From: Strigamia acuminata
Lineage: Eukaryota > Arthropoda > Chilopoda > Geophilomorpha > Linotaeniidae
Length of the DNA: 64,000 bases
Assembly: GCA_949358305.1 (NCBI GenBank)
Contig: OX442314.1
Coordinates: 53,949,369 to 54,013,368 of the forward strand
Direction of reading: 5' to 3'
In this document: piece after piece, positions 1 through 10,585 of the stretch
How positions within the stretch are numbered: the stretch's first letter is position 1
Layout: the number at the start of each line of letters is the position of its first letter
Translations under genes and position numbers: made by a program
Notes under the pieces: model-generated
Databases searched by the model: none
The model's input: the letters and a program-made list of their open reading frames with translations, nothing else
What the model was told of the DNA's origin: nothing

Positions 1-1
1 A

Positions 2-130
2 GACTTCAAAACTACTATGCAAACTAGTATGACAAAATCCATGTCGGACTTATTCACTAAATTTTTGGATCCAAAAAATGCAACCACTCCACCTTTGGCG
101 ATTGAAGGTCCACCGGCCCCAAAAAACTAG
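2..130 (+). CDS. Gag C-terminal end, Ty3/gypsy family A copy 1 (partial)
   Basis: This is the last 42 codons of the Gag polyprotein; the rest of gag and the 5' LTR lie before the window. It is recognised by near identity to the end of gag in copy 2 (29029-31139): a Met/Ser/Thr-rich helix followed by a Pro-rich tail ending PPAPKN. The stop (TAG, 128-130) directly follows the slippery heptamer at 121-127, and pol lies in the -1 frame. Gag would form the virus-like particle core. The frame and end are certain; the function rests on copy 2, which carries the zinc knuckle. Confidence 0.8.
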   Translation, partial: DFKTTMQTSMTKSMSDLFTKFLDPKNATTPPLAIEGPPAPKN

Positions 131-155
131 TAGAGGGGGTTACCAAAAACCCCCT
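121..155 (+). promoter_or_regulatory. Programmed -1 ribosomal frameshift signal between gag and pol (family A)
   Basis: The heptamer A AAA AAC (121-127) lies in the correct phase of the gag frame (cca aaa aac) and is followed at once by the gag stop TAG (128-130). Six bases on, AGGGGGTT (134-141) and AACCCCCT (148-155) form a perfect 8-bp stem around a 6-nt loop. The pol frame is -1 relative to gag and stays open from here. This matches the standard X_XXY_YYZ plus downstream-structure arrangement used by retroelements to set the Gag to Gag-Pol ratio. Confidence 0.8.
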
Positions 156-3100
156 AAAAAACCAGAGTAGTACATTATCCTCAGAAATAGAAAATGTTCT
201 AAACGAAACTCTGAACAAATTAGTAATTCAAGATGAGGAAATTAAACGACCTAATCGTAAAACTAGGAAAAGGAATCCAAAGTATGTATTTAAGGAACCT
301 TATCCCAACACTCCTTTTTCGATGGAAGAGACTGAAAATCCATTTACATCATTCGATGACGACCTCTTCCCTGCGGATAAGGGGGACGAATCTTGGCGAG
401 AGTCCTTGAATGCAATAATTGAAAGCGCTATAAATCCTCCTGTTCGAGAGGAAACCACTAGTTCTAGTGGAGGAGTATGCGAAAGTTTGGAGGCAATGAT
501 GGAAAATTTAGATATCTCCTCGAAATTATCTAGACATCATAGACTTCGTAAATATGTCAAAGAACATCAGCTCAAGAGAGCTGAAGTAGTTGAACGCATC
601 AAACGTTTGGGAAACAGTATCGACGACCCCCGAATGAAAGTAACAATAGGTGGACTCACCTATAATGCTTTAATGGATTCAGGAGCCACCCAATGTTTTA
701 TTGGATTACAATTACTTGACAGTACTTGTGCCTCCCCTGACTTCATTCAAGATTGCCCCCGAAATATGAAAGTTTGTGCCGTCGGCATAACTCATATCCC
801 GCTAGGACAAATAACCCTTTGTGTTCAATGGGCGGATGGAGTAGAATTCACTCCAATGAATTTCATCATTTTAGACAGAAATGTGTGTGGCCTAATTTTA
901 GGCCACAATTTTATGCGTCGTACCACAATCAATTTAAATCCAGCACGAGCTGAATTTGATTGTGACAACAAACCTGGTTGGACTGCGCCTTACGTAGATA
1001 ACGAACTTAATGACAGTCTAGCGAGGTTACGCACAATAAAAAACGACGGAACAATCACTCATACACCCGACAATTGGGAAGAATTGTTGGTGAAAGATTG
1101 TGATTGCTCCGACGAGGAAAAGACCAAATTACTAGAAGTAATTTCCGGAATCAAGCACGTCTTTCGGGACAAAGTTGGTTGTACGAACCTTGCTAAACAT
1201 AAGATTACGTTTAAAAAGGACGCGAAATGGAAAAAACAACCATTTCGCATGTACAATCCAGCTAAAATTGCGATTATGACCAAACTAGTTGAAGAGCTAG
1301 AAGCAGAGAATCTCATTGAGAAATCTACGGGACCTTATATAAGTCATCCCGTAATAGTTGCCAAACCAAATGGCACATATAGGTTATGTATTGATTACCG
1401 ATGGCTAAATGCGATCACCGAAATCAATGCAATCCAAATGCCCAGTATTGATTTGCTCATGCACAATACGAATCAGGCAAAATACTTCACCTCACTTGAC
1501 CTTACAAAAGGATATTATCAAGTAGAAATGGAAGATGAAGATAAACAGAAAACTGCTTTCTATACTCCAAAAGGCAACTATCAATTTGTACGTATGCCAT
1601 TTGGGTTATGTAACGCGCCTTGTACATTTCAAGCTCTAATGGAACAGGTTATGGGTGACGCGTTATATAAACATGCATTAGTCTATTTAGACGATGTAAT
1701 CATCTTTTCTCAGACCTGGGACCAACATCTCGGTCACATTAAAGATGTCTTAGAACGACTAGACAAAGCCAACTTGTCCGTAAATAAAGAAAAGTCTAAG
1801 TTCGGCAGAACTACGCTAAAATTTCTGGGACATTTAATCACTCCAAATGGATTGGCCCCGGATCCTGACAAAATCGCGTCAGTACGAAAATTTCCAACCC
1901 CAAAAACATCGAAAGATGTTCAAAGGTTTCACGGGTTGGCAAATTTCTTTAGGAAGTTTATTCCTAACCACGGTGAAATTGCTACTCCACTGACTAGCAT
2001 AATGCATGAGAAAGCAACTTTTGTCTGGGGACAAGAGCAAATGGACGCTTTCGAAAGAATTAAAGACATCTTATGCGACGAAACTCAAGTTTTATTAATG
2101 CCTAATATGCTCGAACCCTTTGTGATTCTAACAGACGCTTCACATTCAGGATTAGGAGCGGTATTATGCCAAGATGTGGATTTTCTTGACAAAAACAAGG
2201 ACAAATGGATTAAAACTCCAAGACCCGTAGCTTACGCTAGTCGCGTACTTCGAGGAGCCGAGCAACGTTACACTACTCCCGAACTAGAGTGTCTAGCGGT
2301 AGTATGGGCTGTAGAACGCTTCCGCCCTTACATAGAATACACGTCTTTCACCCTGGAGTCAGATGCAGAAGCCTTAAAATGGCTAATGGGGACGCCAGAA
2401 CCTTCTGGTCGTTTTGGCCGATGGGCAATTAAACTGCAATGCGGCGCCTTTAAAATTAAGTATCGTCGTGGTACTCAAAATCAAGTCGCAGACGCATTTT
2501 CAAGAGCTCCTTTGAGTATTGAAGACATTCCGAAGGATGATTATATCGAACCCACAGAAATAACTCAATTCTGGCCCGAGTGGGACGGAAATAAAGAAGT
2601 TACTCGTAGAGAAGAACCAAAACCCTGTCAGTTCTTAACAAACGTGTCAGTAAAGTTTGATTATTCCAAAAAATTAAATAATTCTTTGGAAAAGGGGGAG
2701 AAAGGTCATGTTGAACCAGAAACTTTATTTAGTGCGTTAACCGAAGTACTAAGTATAGTTCCTCCTACCAGAGCAGAAATCATCGAAGCTCAGCTCAAAG
2801 ATTACGAATGCAGAAAAATAATAACTCATCTAAAGTTAGATGAAGTTGAACAAAAGAAAAATAGGAAAACTAAGCGATGGATGAAAGACATCAAAGGCTA
2901 CCAACTAGATTTCAAAGAAAATCATGATAATGAAGATGAGAATAGTAATGATTCTGAAATGTTAATCTTCTTCAAACCAACATTTGAAGAAGAATTAAAT
3001 GATTCCGGCAACGGATTTAAAGCGGTGATTCCACCGTCTTTAGTACGACGAGTGTTGTTCGCATGCCACGGACATCCGTTAAGTGGACATGCGGGGATGA

Positions 3101-4452
3101 GTAAAACGCTCGAACGAGCGAAACTCATCTATTATTGGCCTAAAATGAGCAAAGACACGTGTAATTATGTTCGTAGTTGTGTTCATTGCCAACAATACAA
3201 ACCTAGTCAACACCGCAAACACAGAGCGAGTTATACTCCTCACAATATGGCACAGCCATGGAAAGTTCTTTGTTTAGACTTCATGGGTCCCAAACCCGCT
3301 GGACAATACCAACATAAATATATTTTAGTAGGAATCGATCAATGTACTAAATGGGTAGAATTAGCCCCATTAAGCAAAGCTTCAAGTGAAGCAATTATAA
3401 CAAAATTAGGTGATATCGTACATAGATGGGGTTACCCCAGGAAAATTATCAGCGATAATGGAAAACAGTTCGCATCCACCATCTATGAGGGTTTCTGTAA
3501 AAGGCACAACATTAAAATGACTCATATAAGTCCTTATCATGCTCAGGCCAACCCCACAGAACGGGCAAACAGGGATATCAAAATAATGCTTGCAATTTAT
3601 TCTGATGTGCACTCTCACTGGCCACGTTTTCTGAATGAATTTGCATTTGCATCCAGGACGGCAAAATCCGAAGCAACCGGATCGACGCCATTTTTATTAA
3701 ATACGGGAAGAATAGTAACACTACCTTTCGACCCGCGAATTATTCAACACGCGAATAAATTCGATAAAAATAACCCTGAGGAATTCGTGTTTAATTTACT
3801 CGGGATTCTACGAAGAGCACACCAAGAAATGCACCGTAGGATCCAACTAAATTACGAGAAACACGACAGAATTCACCGTAATAAATTTCATATTTGCAAA
3901 TATGAAGTAGGTGATTTAGTCTGGAAAAATACACATATTCTTTCCAATCAAGACAAAGGCATTATTAAAGGATTTGCTGAAAAACGAGACGGACCGTGGG
4001 AAATCACGGCCGTATTAACAGGAGGTGCATACGCCTTACGAAAATTATTAGATGATTCAATTGAACCATCAATAAATACGGATGATCTCACCCCGTATAT
4101 CCCTTCATACCCGATTGAGACATGGACTCTGGGTCAGAAAAAAGGAAAATTGGAAGATCACCCAAACCCTGATTGGATGTCGGCAAATTCCGAATTTAAC
4201 AAATCTAATTCACAAGAATTAGATAATCAAGATATGGAAGAACTTCCTCAAGAAAGTCTTGAACAAGAAGAAAGAATAATTCCTACCTCAAATGAAAATG
4301 GAAACGAGATTATCGATCCACGAAGTAATAACTCGAATAAACGGAAGCGAACAGCTGACCTTCCGGAAATAATCTCGAGACCAAAAAGAACTTCGAGGCC
4401 AAATCCGAAATACACTACGGATTTTGTGCAGATGATTCAAGAACGTCGTTAA
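124..4452 (+). CDS. pol: Pol polyprotein, Ty3/gypsy family A copy 1 (protease, RT, RNase H, integrase)
   Basis: This long frame is open from the frameshift site; the first ATG is at 322 (1376 codons from there). The order is protease, RT, RNase H, integrase, as in Metaviridae (Ty3/gypsy). Counting from the 322 ATG, the aspartic protease motif DSGA is near residue 119, the RT motif YRLCIDYRW near 353 and the catalytic YLDD at 455 (bases 1684-1695). RNase H motif TDASHSGLG is near 603. The integrase HHCC zinc region spans about 914-960, and the D, D, E catalytic residues are near 985, 1045 and 1078 (SDNGKQF, TERAN). No stop or frameshift is seen, so this copy could be functional if gag is intact upstream. 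The likely product is a Gag-Pol fusion made by -1 frameshifting, not a protein started at 322. It is very close to copy 2. Confidence 0.95.
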   Translation, partial: KLVEGVTKNPLKNQSSTLSSEIENVLNETLNKLVIQDEEIKRPNRKTRKRNPKYVFKEPYPNTPFSMEETENPFTSFDDDLFPADKGDESWRESLNAIIESAINPPVREETTSSSGGVCESLEAMMENLDISSKLSRHHRLRKYVKEHQLKRAEVVERIKRLGNSIDDPRMKVTIGGLTYNALMDSGATQCFIGLQLLDSTCASPDFIQDCPRNMKVCAVGITHIPLGQITLCVQWADGVEFTPMNFIILDRNVCGLILGHNFMRRTTINLNPARAEFDCDNKPGWTAPYVDNELNDSLARLRTIKNDGTITHTPDNWEELLVKDCDCSDEEKTKLLEVISGIKHVFRDKVGCTNLAKHKITFKKDAKWKKQPFRMYNPAKIAIMTKLVEELEAENLIEKSTGPYISHPVIVAKPNGTYRLCIDYRWLNAITEINAIQMPSIDLLMHNTNQAKYFTSLDLTKGYYQVEMEDEDKQKTAFYTPKGNYQFVRMPFGLCNAPCTFQALMEQVMGDALYKHALVYLDDVIIFSQTWDQHLGHIKDVLERLDKANLSVNKEKSKFGRTTLKFLGHLITPNGLAPDPDKIASVRKFPTPKTSKDVQRFHGLANFFRKFIPNHGEIATPLTSIMHEKATFVWGQEQMDAFERIKDILCDETQVLLMPNMLEPFVILTDASHSGLGAVLCQDVDFLDKNKDKWIKTPRPVAYASRVLRGAEQRYTTPELECLAVVWAVERFRPYIEYTSFTLESDAEALKWLMGTPEPSGRFGRWAIKLQCGAFKIKYRRGTQNQVADAFSRAPLSIEDIPKDDYIEPTEITQFWPEWDGNKEVTRREEPKPCQFLTNVSVKFDYSKKLNNSLEKGEKGHVEPETLFSALTEVLSIVPPTRAEIIEAQLKDYECRKIITHLKLDEVEQKKNRKTKRWMKDIKGYQLDFKENHDNEDENSNDSEMLIFFKPTFEEELNDSGNGFKAVIPPSLVRRVLFACHGHPLSGHAGMSKTLERAKLIYYWPKMSKDTCNYVRSCVHCQQYKPSQHRKHRASYTPHNMAQPWKVLCLDFMGPKPAGQYQHKYILVGIDQCTKWVELAPLSKASSEAIITKLGDIVHRWGYPRKIISDNGKQFASTIYEGFCKRHNIKMTHISPYHAQANPTERANRDIKIMLAIYSDVHSHWPRFLNEFAFASRTAKSEATGSTPFLLNTGRIVTLPFDPRIIQHANKFDKNNPEEFVFNLLGILRRAHQEMHRRIQLNYEKHDRIHRNKFHICKYEVGDLVWKNTHILSNQDKGIIKGFAEKRDGPWEITAVLTGGAYALRKLLDDSIEPSINTDDLTPYIPSYPIETWTLGQKKGKLEDHPNPDWMSANSEFNKSNSQELDNQDMEELPQESLEQEERIIPTSNENGNEIIDPRSNNSNKRKRTADLPEIISRPKRTSRPNPKYTTDFVQMIQERR

Positions 4453-5047
4453 AAAGATTCTTAATATAAAAGGAATATTCTAAAAAAATATTTGATTTAA
4501 ATCAGATACCGAATATTCAAATCCGAAAATTCGCGAAGTCACCTGATAGGTTACGACCCCGGGTGGAGAGTAAAAGATTCGTTCTATATTCAGTCTTCTA
4601 ACACACACGTGAGAGAAGAAGAACTTCGTCGAATTCAACGAAAAACACGGTCAAACGCGTTGACATTGTTAGCTATAAATCAGCGAATACAGGTATTATG
4701 ATTATGCATATAAAGTTATATCTATATATCATGAAATTTCTTTGAATATTCGAAGAAATACGAACCAGCGGAATTCGTTTACTAGCGGCGGAGGATTTGA
4801 AAGCCACGTGCTCTAAACTCCAAGTTATCGTCGAGGCGACTACACTTAGAATTCTACAAGCTACGCTTCTAAAGGAAGCAGGACATTTTCGTAAGTTCGA
4901 TGAAATTATCAATACACAAAAGTGAAAAGTTGTAACGAATTATAATTATAAAATTCGTAAATTGAGTTACGCGTCTTCTCAATAGAGGGCGCGCGCATAC
5001 AAAAGTATTGCAAATAAAACTAAAACGTTTTCTATATTTGTAGAATT
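4453..5047 (+). other. Pol-ORF3 spacer with probable splice acceptor
   Basis: No coding sequence is seen in this AT-rich spacer. It ends in a pyrimidine-rich tract and TTGTAG (AG at 5042-5043), four bases before the ORF3 ATG. The same arrangement is kept in copy 2 (AG at 36079-36080), which suggests ORF3 is translated from a spliced subgenomic RNA as retroviral env is. The spliced RNA is inferred, not shown. Confidence 0.45.
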
Positions 5048-6658
5048 ATGGTCAAGAAGATACCAATTAAAAAGCGGCGAATTGTGATTCAGTCGAGTTC
5101 TTCGGAGGAAGAAGACACGCCAACAGTCAACCCAACCATCGTAACGGTCCCGGGAGCGCCAAACACTCCTATTGTGCTCGACCAAAAAGGATGGGACATA
5201 TTAACCTGGGCCCGAAACAACCCAGATGCCCTCCCAAAGGAAATTCGCCCAAAGACGGCTGTACCCAAAACGGCGATGGAGGTTACCCAAGAAACCTTCA
5301 TTATACCGAAAAAGGACAGTTTCTCTAAAAGCCACCCTTTACAGCCGATCCATAAACCAAGTACGAGTCGAATGGAAGATTCGTCGACCTCTCATGAGAG
5401 AAGTCTGGACGAGATTGTCAAATTAGAGGCAAATCGAAATCCCGAAGGAAATCGCCACCAAGACAACAAACGCAAACAGCGGGAGTACGTTCATTACGAC
5501 TCACCGCCACCCACGACTTCGCGCGAAGTAGTGTATACTCCCAGATATAATACGGCTAGAGGGAAACGTACGTTTGTGTCCACCAGAGCCCCCAAACTGC
5601 AGCCGATGACTGCTCAACAAAGAGCAGCTAATAAACAAGAAAAGGCACTACGTCGAAAAGCCGCCTGCGATCGTGACTTAGAATTGGGAATTCCACACAA
5701 CAATTTGGAGCTCGCAAAGGGCGAAATACCGTGCCCCTTCTGTTTCGGGGTTGGTTGGATGTCCGGCTCCGGGACAGGGTGCCATTTAGCATCATGCGGG
5801 AATTGTCTCGGATCAAAACGACGATTGAAAATCCAACCCTGGAACCCCAAGTTTGTTTCATTCGTGGTTAAAGGGTTGTTCGATCCAGTACCCCGAAAAT
5901 GGGCAACCTGCCACCTTTGTAAGGCTTTACTATCTAACGATGGCAAAGCTGTATACGAGGATCCCGAATTTATGAATTCGCGAAGAACGCCCCTTGGTCT
6001 TCAAATGGGTTTGGAAAAAATGCCAAGTGTTGTCTGCGTAGATAACGCGACCCAAACGGAAGAAGCCACATTGGTTCCCATGCCAAATATCGCGGAACAC
6101 GGGATTTCGAACGAATTCTTAATCGAACCCTACCAAGTTCCCCCGAACACCAAGATAGGACAGTTATTCGTTTGGGAGGTCGAATACTACTACCCCATCG
6201 TAGCTCGACTTGCGATAATAATTTCTCGCCAATTGATTACGGGTCTTCCCGATCAAATAACGGTAGGATACGTGACCAGGATCATGCAAATGATCTTGAA
6301 TCCACGTCGCGTTGAGGGCTTCAACATTTTGGAGCACCTTTGGAATCTGCTCGTGGGAAAAATCGCAGCTGAGATGAAAAACCAAATATGTGAAGGCTGG
6401 ATTTTGGTTTTGCCCCCGGTGATTGACATCTACGAAGATCTCAAAAAGATGATCGATGAAGAAGACGGATCGACTGATCAGCCTGAAGCAGGGGATAAAG
6501 CACCCGAAACGCCCATCGCCACGGAAGTTGTTGCGACCGCTGCATTTTTCATAGATCGGCAACCGGAAGAACCCCTTCCCGCCAAGAAACGTGGCAAAAA
6601 GTCTTCTTCAAAGGACAGGCAAAAGCCCGCCTCGGAGACCGAAAAAGGTCAAGATTAA
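5048..6658 (+). CDS. ORF3 of Ty3/gypsy family A (536 aa), unknown function, Cys cluster
   Basis: This third ORF sits between pol and the 3' LTR, where env would be, but no signal peptide or fusion/transmembrane pattern typical of an envelope is seen. The N-terminus is basic then acidic (MVKKIPIKKRRIV, SSSSEEE), suggesting a nuclear localisation signal and phosphorylation sites. Residues 229-253 hold CPFCFGVG...C....CGNCLG (C229, C232, C245, C250, C253: CX2CX12CX4CX2C), like a short DnaJ-type zinc finger; another CX2C is at 288-291. The segment from about 370 to 470 looks helical and hydrophobic. The C-terminus is Lys/Ser-rich. ORF3 of families B and C shares the Cys cluster. The ATG is the first after a candidate splice acceptor. 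Zinc and nucleic-acid binding are inferences. Confidence 0.85.
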   Translation: MVKKIPIKKRRIVIQSSSSEEEDTPTVNPTIVTVPGAPNTPIVLDQKGWDILTWARNNPDALPKEIRPKTAVPKTAMEVTQETFIIPKKDSFSKSHPLQPIHKPSTSRMEDSSTSHERSLDEIVKLEANRNPEGNRHQDNKRKQREYVHYDSPPPTTSREVVYTPRYNTARGKRTFVSTRAPKLQPMTAQQRAANKQEKALRRKAACDRDLELGIPHNNLELAKGEIPCPFCFGVGWMSGSGTGCHLASCGNCLGSKRRLKIQPWNPKFVSFVVKGLFDPVPRKWATCHLCKALLSNDGKAVYEDPEFMNSRRTPLGLQMGLEKMPSVVCVDNATQTEEATLVPMPNIAEHGISNEFLIEPYQVPPNTKIGQLFVWEVEYYYPIVARLAIIISRQLITGLPDQITVGYVTRIMQMILNPRRVEGFNILEHLWNLLVGKIAAEMKNQICEGWILVLPPVIDIYEDLKKMIDEEDGSTDQPEAGDKAPETPIATEVVATAAFFIDRQPEEPLPAKKRGKKSSSKDRQKPASETEKGQD

Positions 6659-7020
6659 GCCATGTTCAAAGTTAAAACAATTAGCAGTTTGTTTGTGTGT
6701 TCTGTGATAAAAACAAAAATATAATATGTAACCAGAAAATTCTTTAACGAAGATTTTTGTAAGAAGTGCTTCTTCGTTATACGAAAAGACTTCATGTTTA
6801 TTGTTTTAATAATAACCAAACTATTTTTTATAACCGTCTCTGAAAGGAGAAAATAAAAAAGCATTTTTTGAGCATCCTAAAGGATAAGAACATGTTTATT
6901 AAAAAACACTCGTGGGCCTTATAAATATTGGAAATAAAATATTTATTGACATGGATGAATTTGACACGAATGATATTCCTAAAGAATAACATAAAATATA
7001 AGAGTATATGTTTAGTTATT

Positions 7021-7030
7021 AAGGGGGATG
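7021..7030 (+). promoter_or_regulatory. Polypurine tract, family A copy 1
   Basis: AAGGGGGATG lies directly before the 3' LTR start (TGTGAC) and primes plus-strand DNA synthesis in LTR elements. The 360 bases between ORF3 and this site are AT-rich with no gene. Copy 2 has the same tract at 38872-38881. Confidence 0.75.
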
Positions 7031-8687
7031 TGTGACAAATTAGCAATAGATGGCGCCACTAGTACTAGCGGCAAATTCAACCTCGAACTTACTATTTTAC
7101 ATAGAAATGGTTCACAAAACATATTGTTATGTTTGCTATGACTAAATATAATTTAGATCGATAATATAAAGTTATATTATCAATACTCAATAAGTCAAAG
7201 CAGGTATTCTTGCTTTATCACGGGTACGCGACCTGAAACCCATTTTCAGAATGTATTTCCGTTCTGTGTATCCATTTCCTGTCCCCGGTATCCAGTTCCG
7301 GTTTATGCTAAAAGATTAGCATAATCCCAATTTGCGTCTCCATATCCACTTCCTGCGATACGAGATTGGTGGAACCTAATCCCACCGAGTATAAAACTCC
7401 CTGACAACAGGAAGTAAAGCTAGTTCTTGATTTCTGGTTATTTGGTATGTTCCGCATGTCAAATAACTGTTTCTTACTCAGGGCATGGGCCTACCGGTCC
7501 ATGCATAGCATGGCTCTGCTGAGCCATGCAACCCCCGTCAACTGAAGGCGAAGTTCGGACTGTTAATGTTTCCGTCAAACGGTCTTGCCGAGGAGAAAGC
7601 CTCCCGCATAAGTATCCTCGTGGTCGGACAATAGAGTCACGTGTGATACCAAAGTATTTAGTAACCGTTAGTAGCACTGTTACTGAAAGAGATTGACTCC
7701 ATCACTTGATGGTGCCAAAGCAGTCTGCATGCAAAACATGCAGTTACCGCCAGTAGCACTATGTGTTTGGGAAAGTTATATCTCTTCGGTGATGGTGCCA
7801 AAGCAGTCTACTTATGAGTAGTATCTCAGGTGATTAATTCTGTTGTGCAGAACTGCGGGCTATATCCCCCTGAATACCAGTGCCGTCTCTCACCGCACTG
7901 TTATTTAGGGCACGCGCGATACTGTTCTGCTCAGCAAGGCGAACTTTGACGGCAATTGTGTGTTGCGCTGTTTAATCTTTATTATATCTTGTAGTCGATA
8001 AAAAACCTTAATTGTTTAAACTTGGCAACAAGTTAACAACCGAAGTAAGTCACGAGACTTATTTCACTGTATGACGAATCAAATTCGTAACAATAAATTG
8101 AATACAATTTATTGAGTTAATTTATTAAACTCACAACATCGCGAATTAAATATAATTCGCAAGCGGAACCTTGGCGAATAAATGACTTCATTTATTCATT
8201 ACCAATTTCCAACCCTAGTTGTGGCGGTGCACATGAGTCAACCGCACCTCTCGGATCGAACCAAACCAGCATTACACGGACCATTACACCATACGAACCC
8301 GGAACGCGAACGAAGCAGTTCCATGATTACGGAGCACCGACGGAAGCCGCGAGGACACAGCCAGCCCGGCTACGCATAGATGACATCATTAACTCGGTCG
8401 AGCGGGCGTTTTGCCGTTCCCGAACCCCGGATCACCATTAACCGTAATCATATTATTTTAGGGCTGTTTCACAGCCAATTATTTGTATAGTTTAACTTGT
8501 ATTTAACTTGCCAAATGTCGGCATTAGAATTTGTATAACTCTTAGGATTGATTATATTGTTTAGTAACAATAAATGTCACGTTTTGAGAAACTCTGTTGT
8601 CTTTATTATCTCGTATTTTAATCACTTATTCACGCGACTTATACCCGGTACTATCATGCGATAGGAGTTGTGGTCGTCACCGTCACA
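7031..8687 (+). mobile_element. 3' LTR of family A copy 1 (1657 bp)
   Basis: The LTR begins TGTGAC and ends GTCACA, a perfect 6-bp terminal inverted repeat, and aligns along its length with the two LTRs of copy 2 (26554-28218; 38882-51385 net). A TATAAAA box is at 7390-7396. An AGATGGCGCC motif lies near the left end (7048-7057). Downstream are two adjacent hairpins (7483-7529) and an imperfect repeat of about 100 bp containing the phrase GGTGCCAAAGCAGTCT twice. The partner 5' LTR is outside the window, so no target duplication can be read. Confidence 0.9.
7483..7529 (+). other. Twin hairpins in LTR A transcript
   Basis: Two stem-loops lie back to back, each with a 9-bp stem and a 4-nt loop: 7483-7504 (GCATGGGCC / GGTCCATGC, one G-T wobble) and 7508-7529 (GCATGGCTC / GAGCCATGC). 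They sit about 90 bases after the TATA box, so in the R/U5 part of the RNA. The 5' LTR of copy 2 has the same pair at 27003-27049 with a Watson-Crick pair in place of the wobble. Confidence 0.6.
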
Positions 8688-9156
8688 ACCGTTAAAAAAA
8701 AATAATTATAACAGAAATTGTCAATCAAATATTACGAAAATTCATCAATTGAAGTGTTGCAGTGAAAGTAATCATTAAAGGTCAAGTGCACTGACAAGGG
8801 GAGAGCACCAATAAGCTATCACAGATTGTTGTAATATTAAACAAGAAGGATTGTTATATCATGCTGAATGAAACCCTAAAATAATTTCATTCCATAAACA
8901 GCCAACAATGCAAACAATGAGCTCAAAGTTGGCACTATTTTGTCTGTGTATACATCAAATCTGAGCAATCAGGCCTAGTGTATGAATACTGTAAACAACA
9001 GTTGCTAGGTAAAAAATAGTTCCAAGATCCAAGTTCAATTTTATCATTTGAGATTCAATGATGTCATTTCCTCTTTTGATATCACATGACATATGACATC
9101 AGAACTTTGTTCAACAACATGATTGTCTTCATGAAGACAATAATAGTTTGTAGTGG

Positions 9157-9210
9157 TGGTCCAGTGGTTAAGGCAATGGACTAGGTATCTTTCCACACAG
9201 GTTCAAATCC
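9157..9210 (+). promoter_or_regulatory. tRNA-like Pol III promoter (A and B boxes), left arm of FB1
   Basis: The A box TGGTCCAGTGG (9157-9167) and B box GGTTCAAATCC (9200-9210) are 32 nt apart, as in tRNA genes and tRNA-derived SINEs. The T arm (ACAGG/CCTGT with a TTCAAAT loop) folds perfectly. The acceptor stem does not pair, so this is a tRNA relic, not a tRNA gene. Confidence 0.6.
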
Positions 9211-9404
9211 TGTTGGGTGTGAAAATTTTTACATTTATTTTTTGTTAAATTTTAGCAGTTATTTTAATGTTTGTAATTTTATATTTGTTAAAAAATTAAA
9301 ATTAATCAAATTAAAATTTTCTGAAAACAAATATAAAATTACAAACATTAAAATAACTACTAAAATTTAACAAAAAATAAATGTAAAAATTTTCACACAC
9401 AACA

Positions 9405-9458
9405 GGATTTGAACCTGTGTGGAAAGATACCTAGTCCATTGCCTTAACCACTGGACCA
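9405..9458 (-). promoter_or_regulatory. tRNA-like Pol III promoter, right arm of FB1
   Basis: This is the mirror copy of the left-arm promoter: B box complement at 9405-9415 and A box complement at 9448-9458. It faces the left-arm promoter, so transcripts from the two would converge over the AT-rich centre. Confidence 0.6.
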
Positions 9459-9823
9459 CCACTACAAACTATTATTGTCTTCATGAAGACAGTCATGTTG
9501 TTGAACAAAGTTCTGATGTCATATGTCATGTGATATCAAAAGAGGAAATGACATCATTGAATCTCAAATGATAAAATTGAACTTGGATCTTGGAACTATT
9601 TTTTACCTAGCAACTGTTGTTTACAGTATTCATACACTAGGCCTAATTGCTCAGATTTGATGTATACACAGACAAAATAGTGCCAACTTTGAGCTCATTG
9701 TTTGCATTGTTGGCTGTTTATGGAATGAAATTATTTTAGGGTTTCATTCAGCATGATATAACAATCCTTCTCGTTTAATATTACAACAATCTGTGATAGC
9801 TTATTGGTGCTCTCCCCTTGTGA

Positions 9824-10585
9824 GTGGGTTTTATTTTTTTTCTGGTAGAGCCTAATATAAAAATATTTTTATGTTAAAAAAATAAAACTTGGGCCTTTAT
9901 CACTGTTTAATAACAATTGAAAAACTTGACTTTTTCAATAACCTACGTCATCAGTTCGGTGGTGGTTGGTGCTGATGTTGTTGCACATGCACATCAGACT
10001 GCGCATGCACAAAAGACAGTTTTCACTCCCGCAATCAAGGTCAGCTATTATGAATCTAACCTAAGCTTGGAACTAGTTCCAGGTCAACTGAACTAGAGAG
10101 CTTGTAATATTGCTTTCAATCATTCAGCCATACTTTCAAGCAATTTCAGTAGCACTGATGGAGATATTTTACACCAAACTTCAAGAATTGCTAATTTCAA
10201 CCATGAAACATTTTTTTCTAAAACTCTAAAAGGAACCTTTTGGTTCAAATCCAGAAATTATCTCATAAATGTTCAATTTGATTCAGGTTAAAATAACTGA
10301 GAAGGCCATTAAAGTTGTCTGATTTTTTTCTGGTGTGAAATACTCGCGCGCAAATTTTGTTGTATGTTTTTGGTTGTTGTCCTGTTGCTACAACCAATCC
10401 CTAAATTTTAAAACGAAAAACACCTGCTTAAATATTAATTACCTGGAACTTGCATGGATAGGAGTTCGTTGCTCTTTAATCTCTTGGACAACATTTGAAG
10501 TTAACTACGTAGATAAGAAAGTGTAGCACGTTTAGTGGTAATACATATTTTAAAAAAAAATTAACTTAAACAAAAACCAACTTAC
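9824..10585. other. Intergenic, no gene recognised
   Basis: This AT-rich sequence shows no convincing coding potential, RNA gene or element end. Confidence 0.5.

Larger units (their letters stand above)
8795..9820. mobile_element. Fold-back (palindromic) DNA transposon FB1
   Basis: Almost the whole 1026 bp is one inverted repeat, with arms meeting near 9310. The ends are CAAGGGGAGAGCACC and its complement, flanked by the 3-bp direct repeat TGA (8792-8794, 9821-9823). Each arm carries a tRNA-like Pol III promoter pointing to the centre. No transposase is encoded, so it is non-autonomous. A related element is at 15392-24489. The superfamily is not clear from the ends and the 3-bp duplication. 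Confidence 0.8.

Noticed and set aside
5048-6658. Family A ORF3 as a retroviral envelope
   Set aside because: Position fits env, but there is no signal peptide, cleavage site or C-terminal membrane anchor. The Cys cluster and charged ends suggest an intracellular protein.
9150-9230. True tRNA gene
   Set aside because: A box, B box and T arm are good, but the acceptor stem does not pair and the sequence is part of a repeated transposon.
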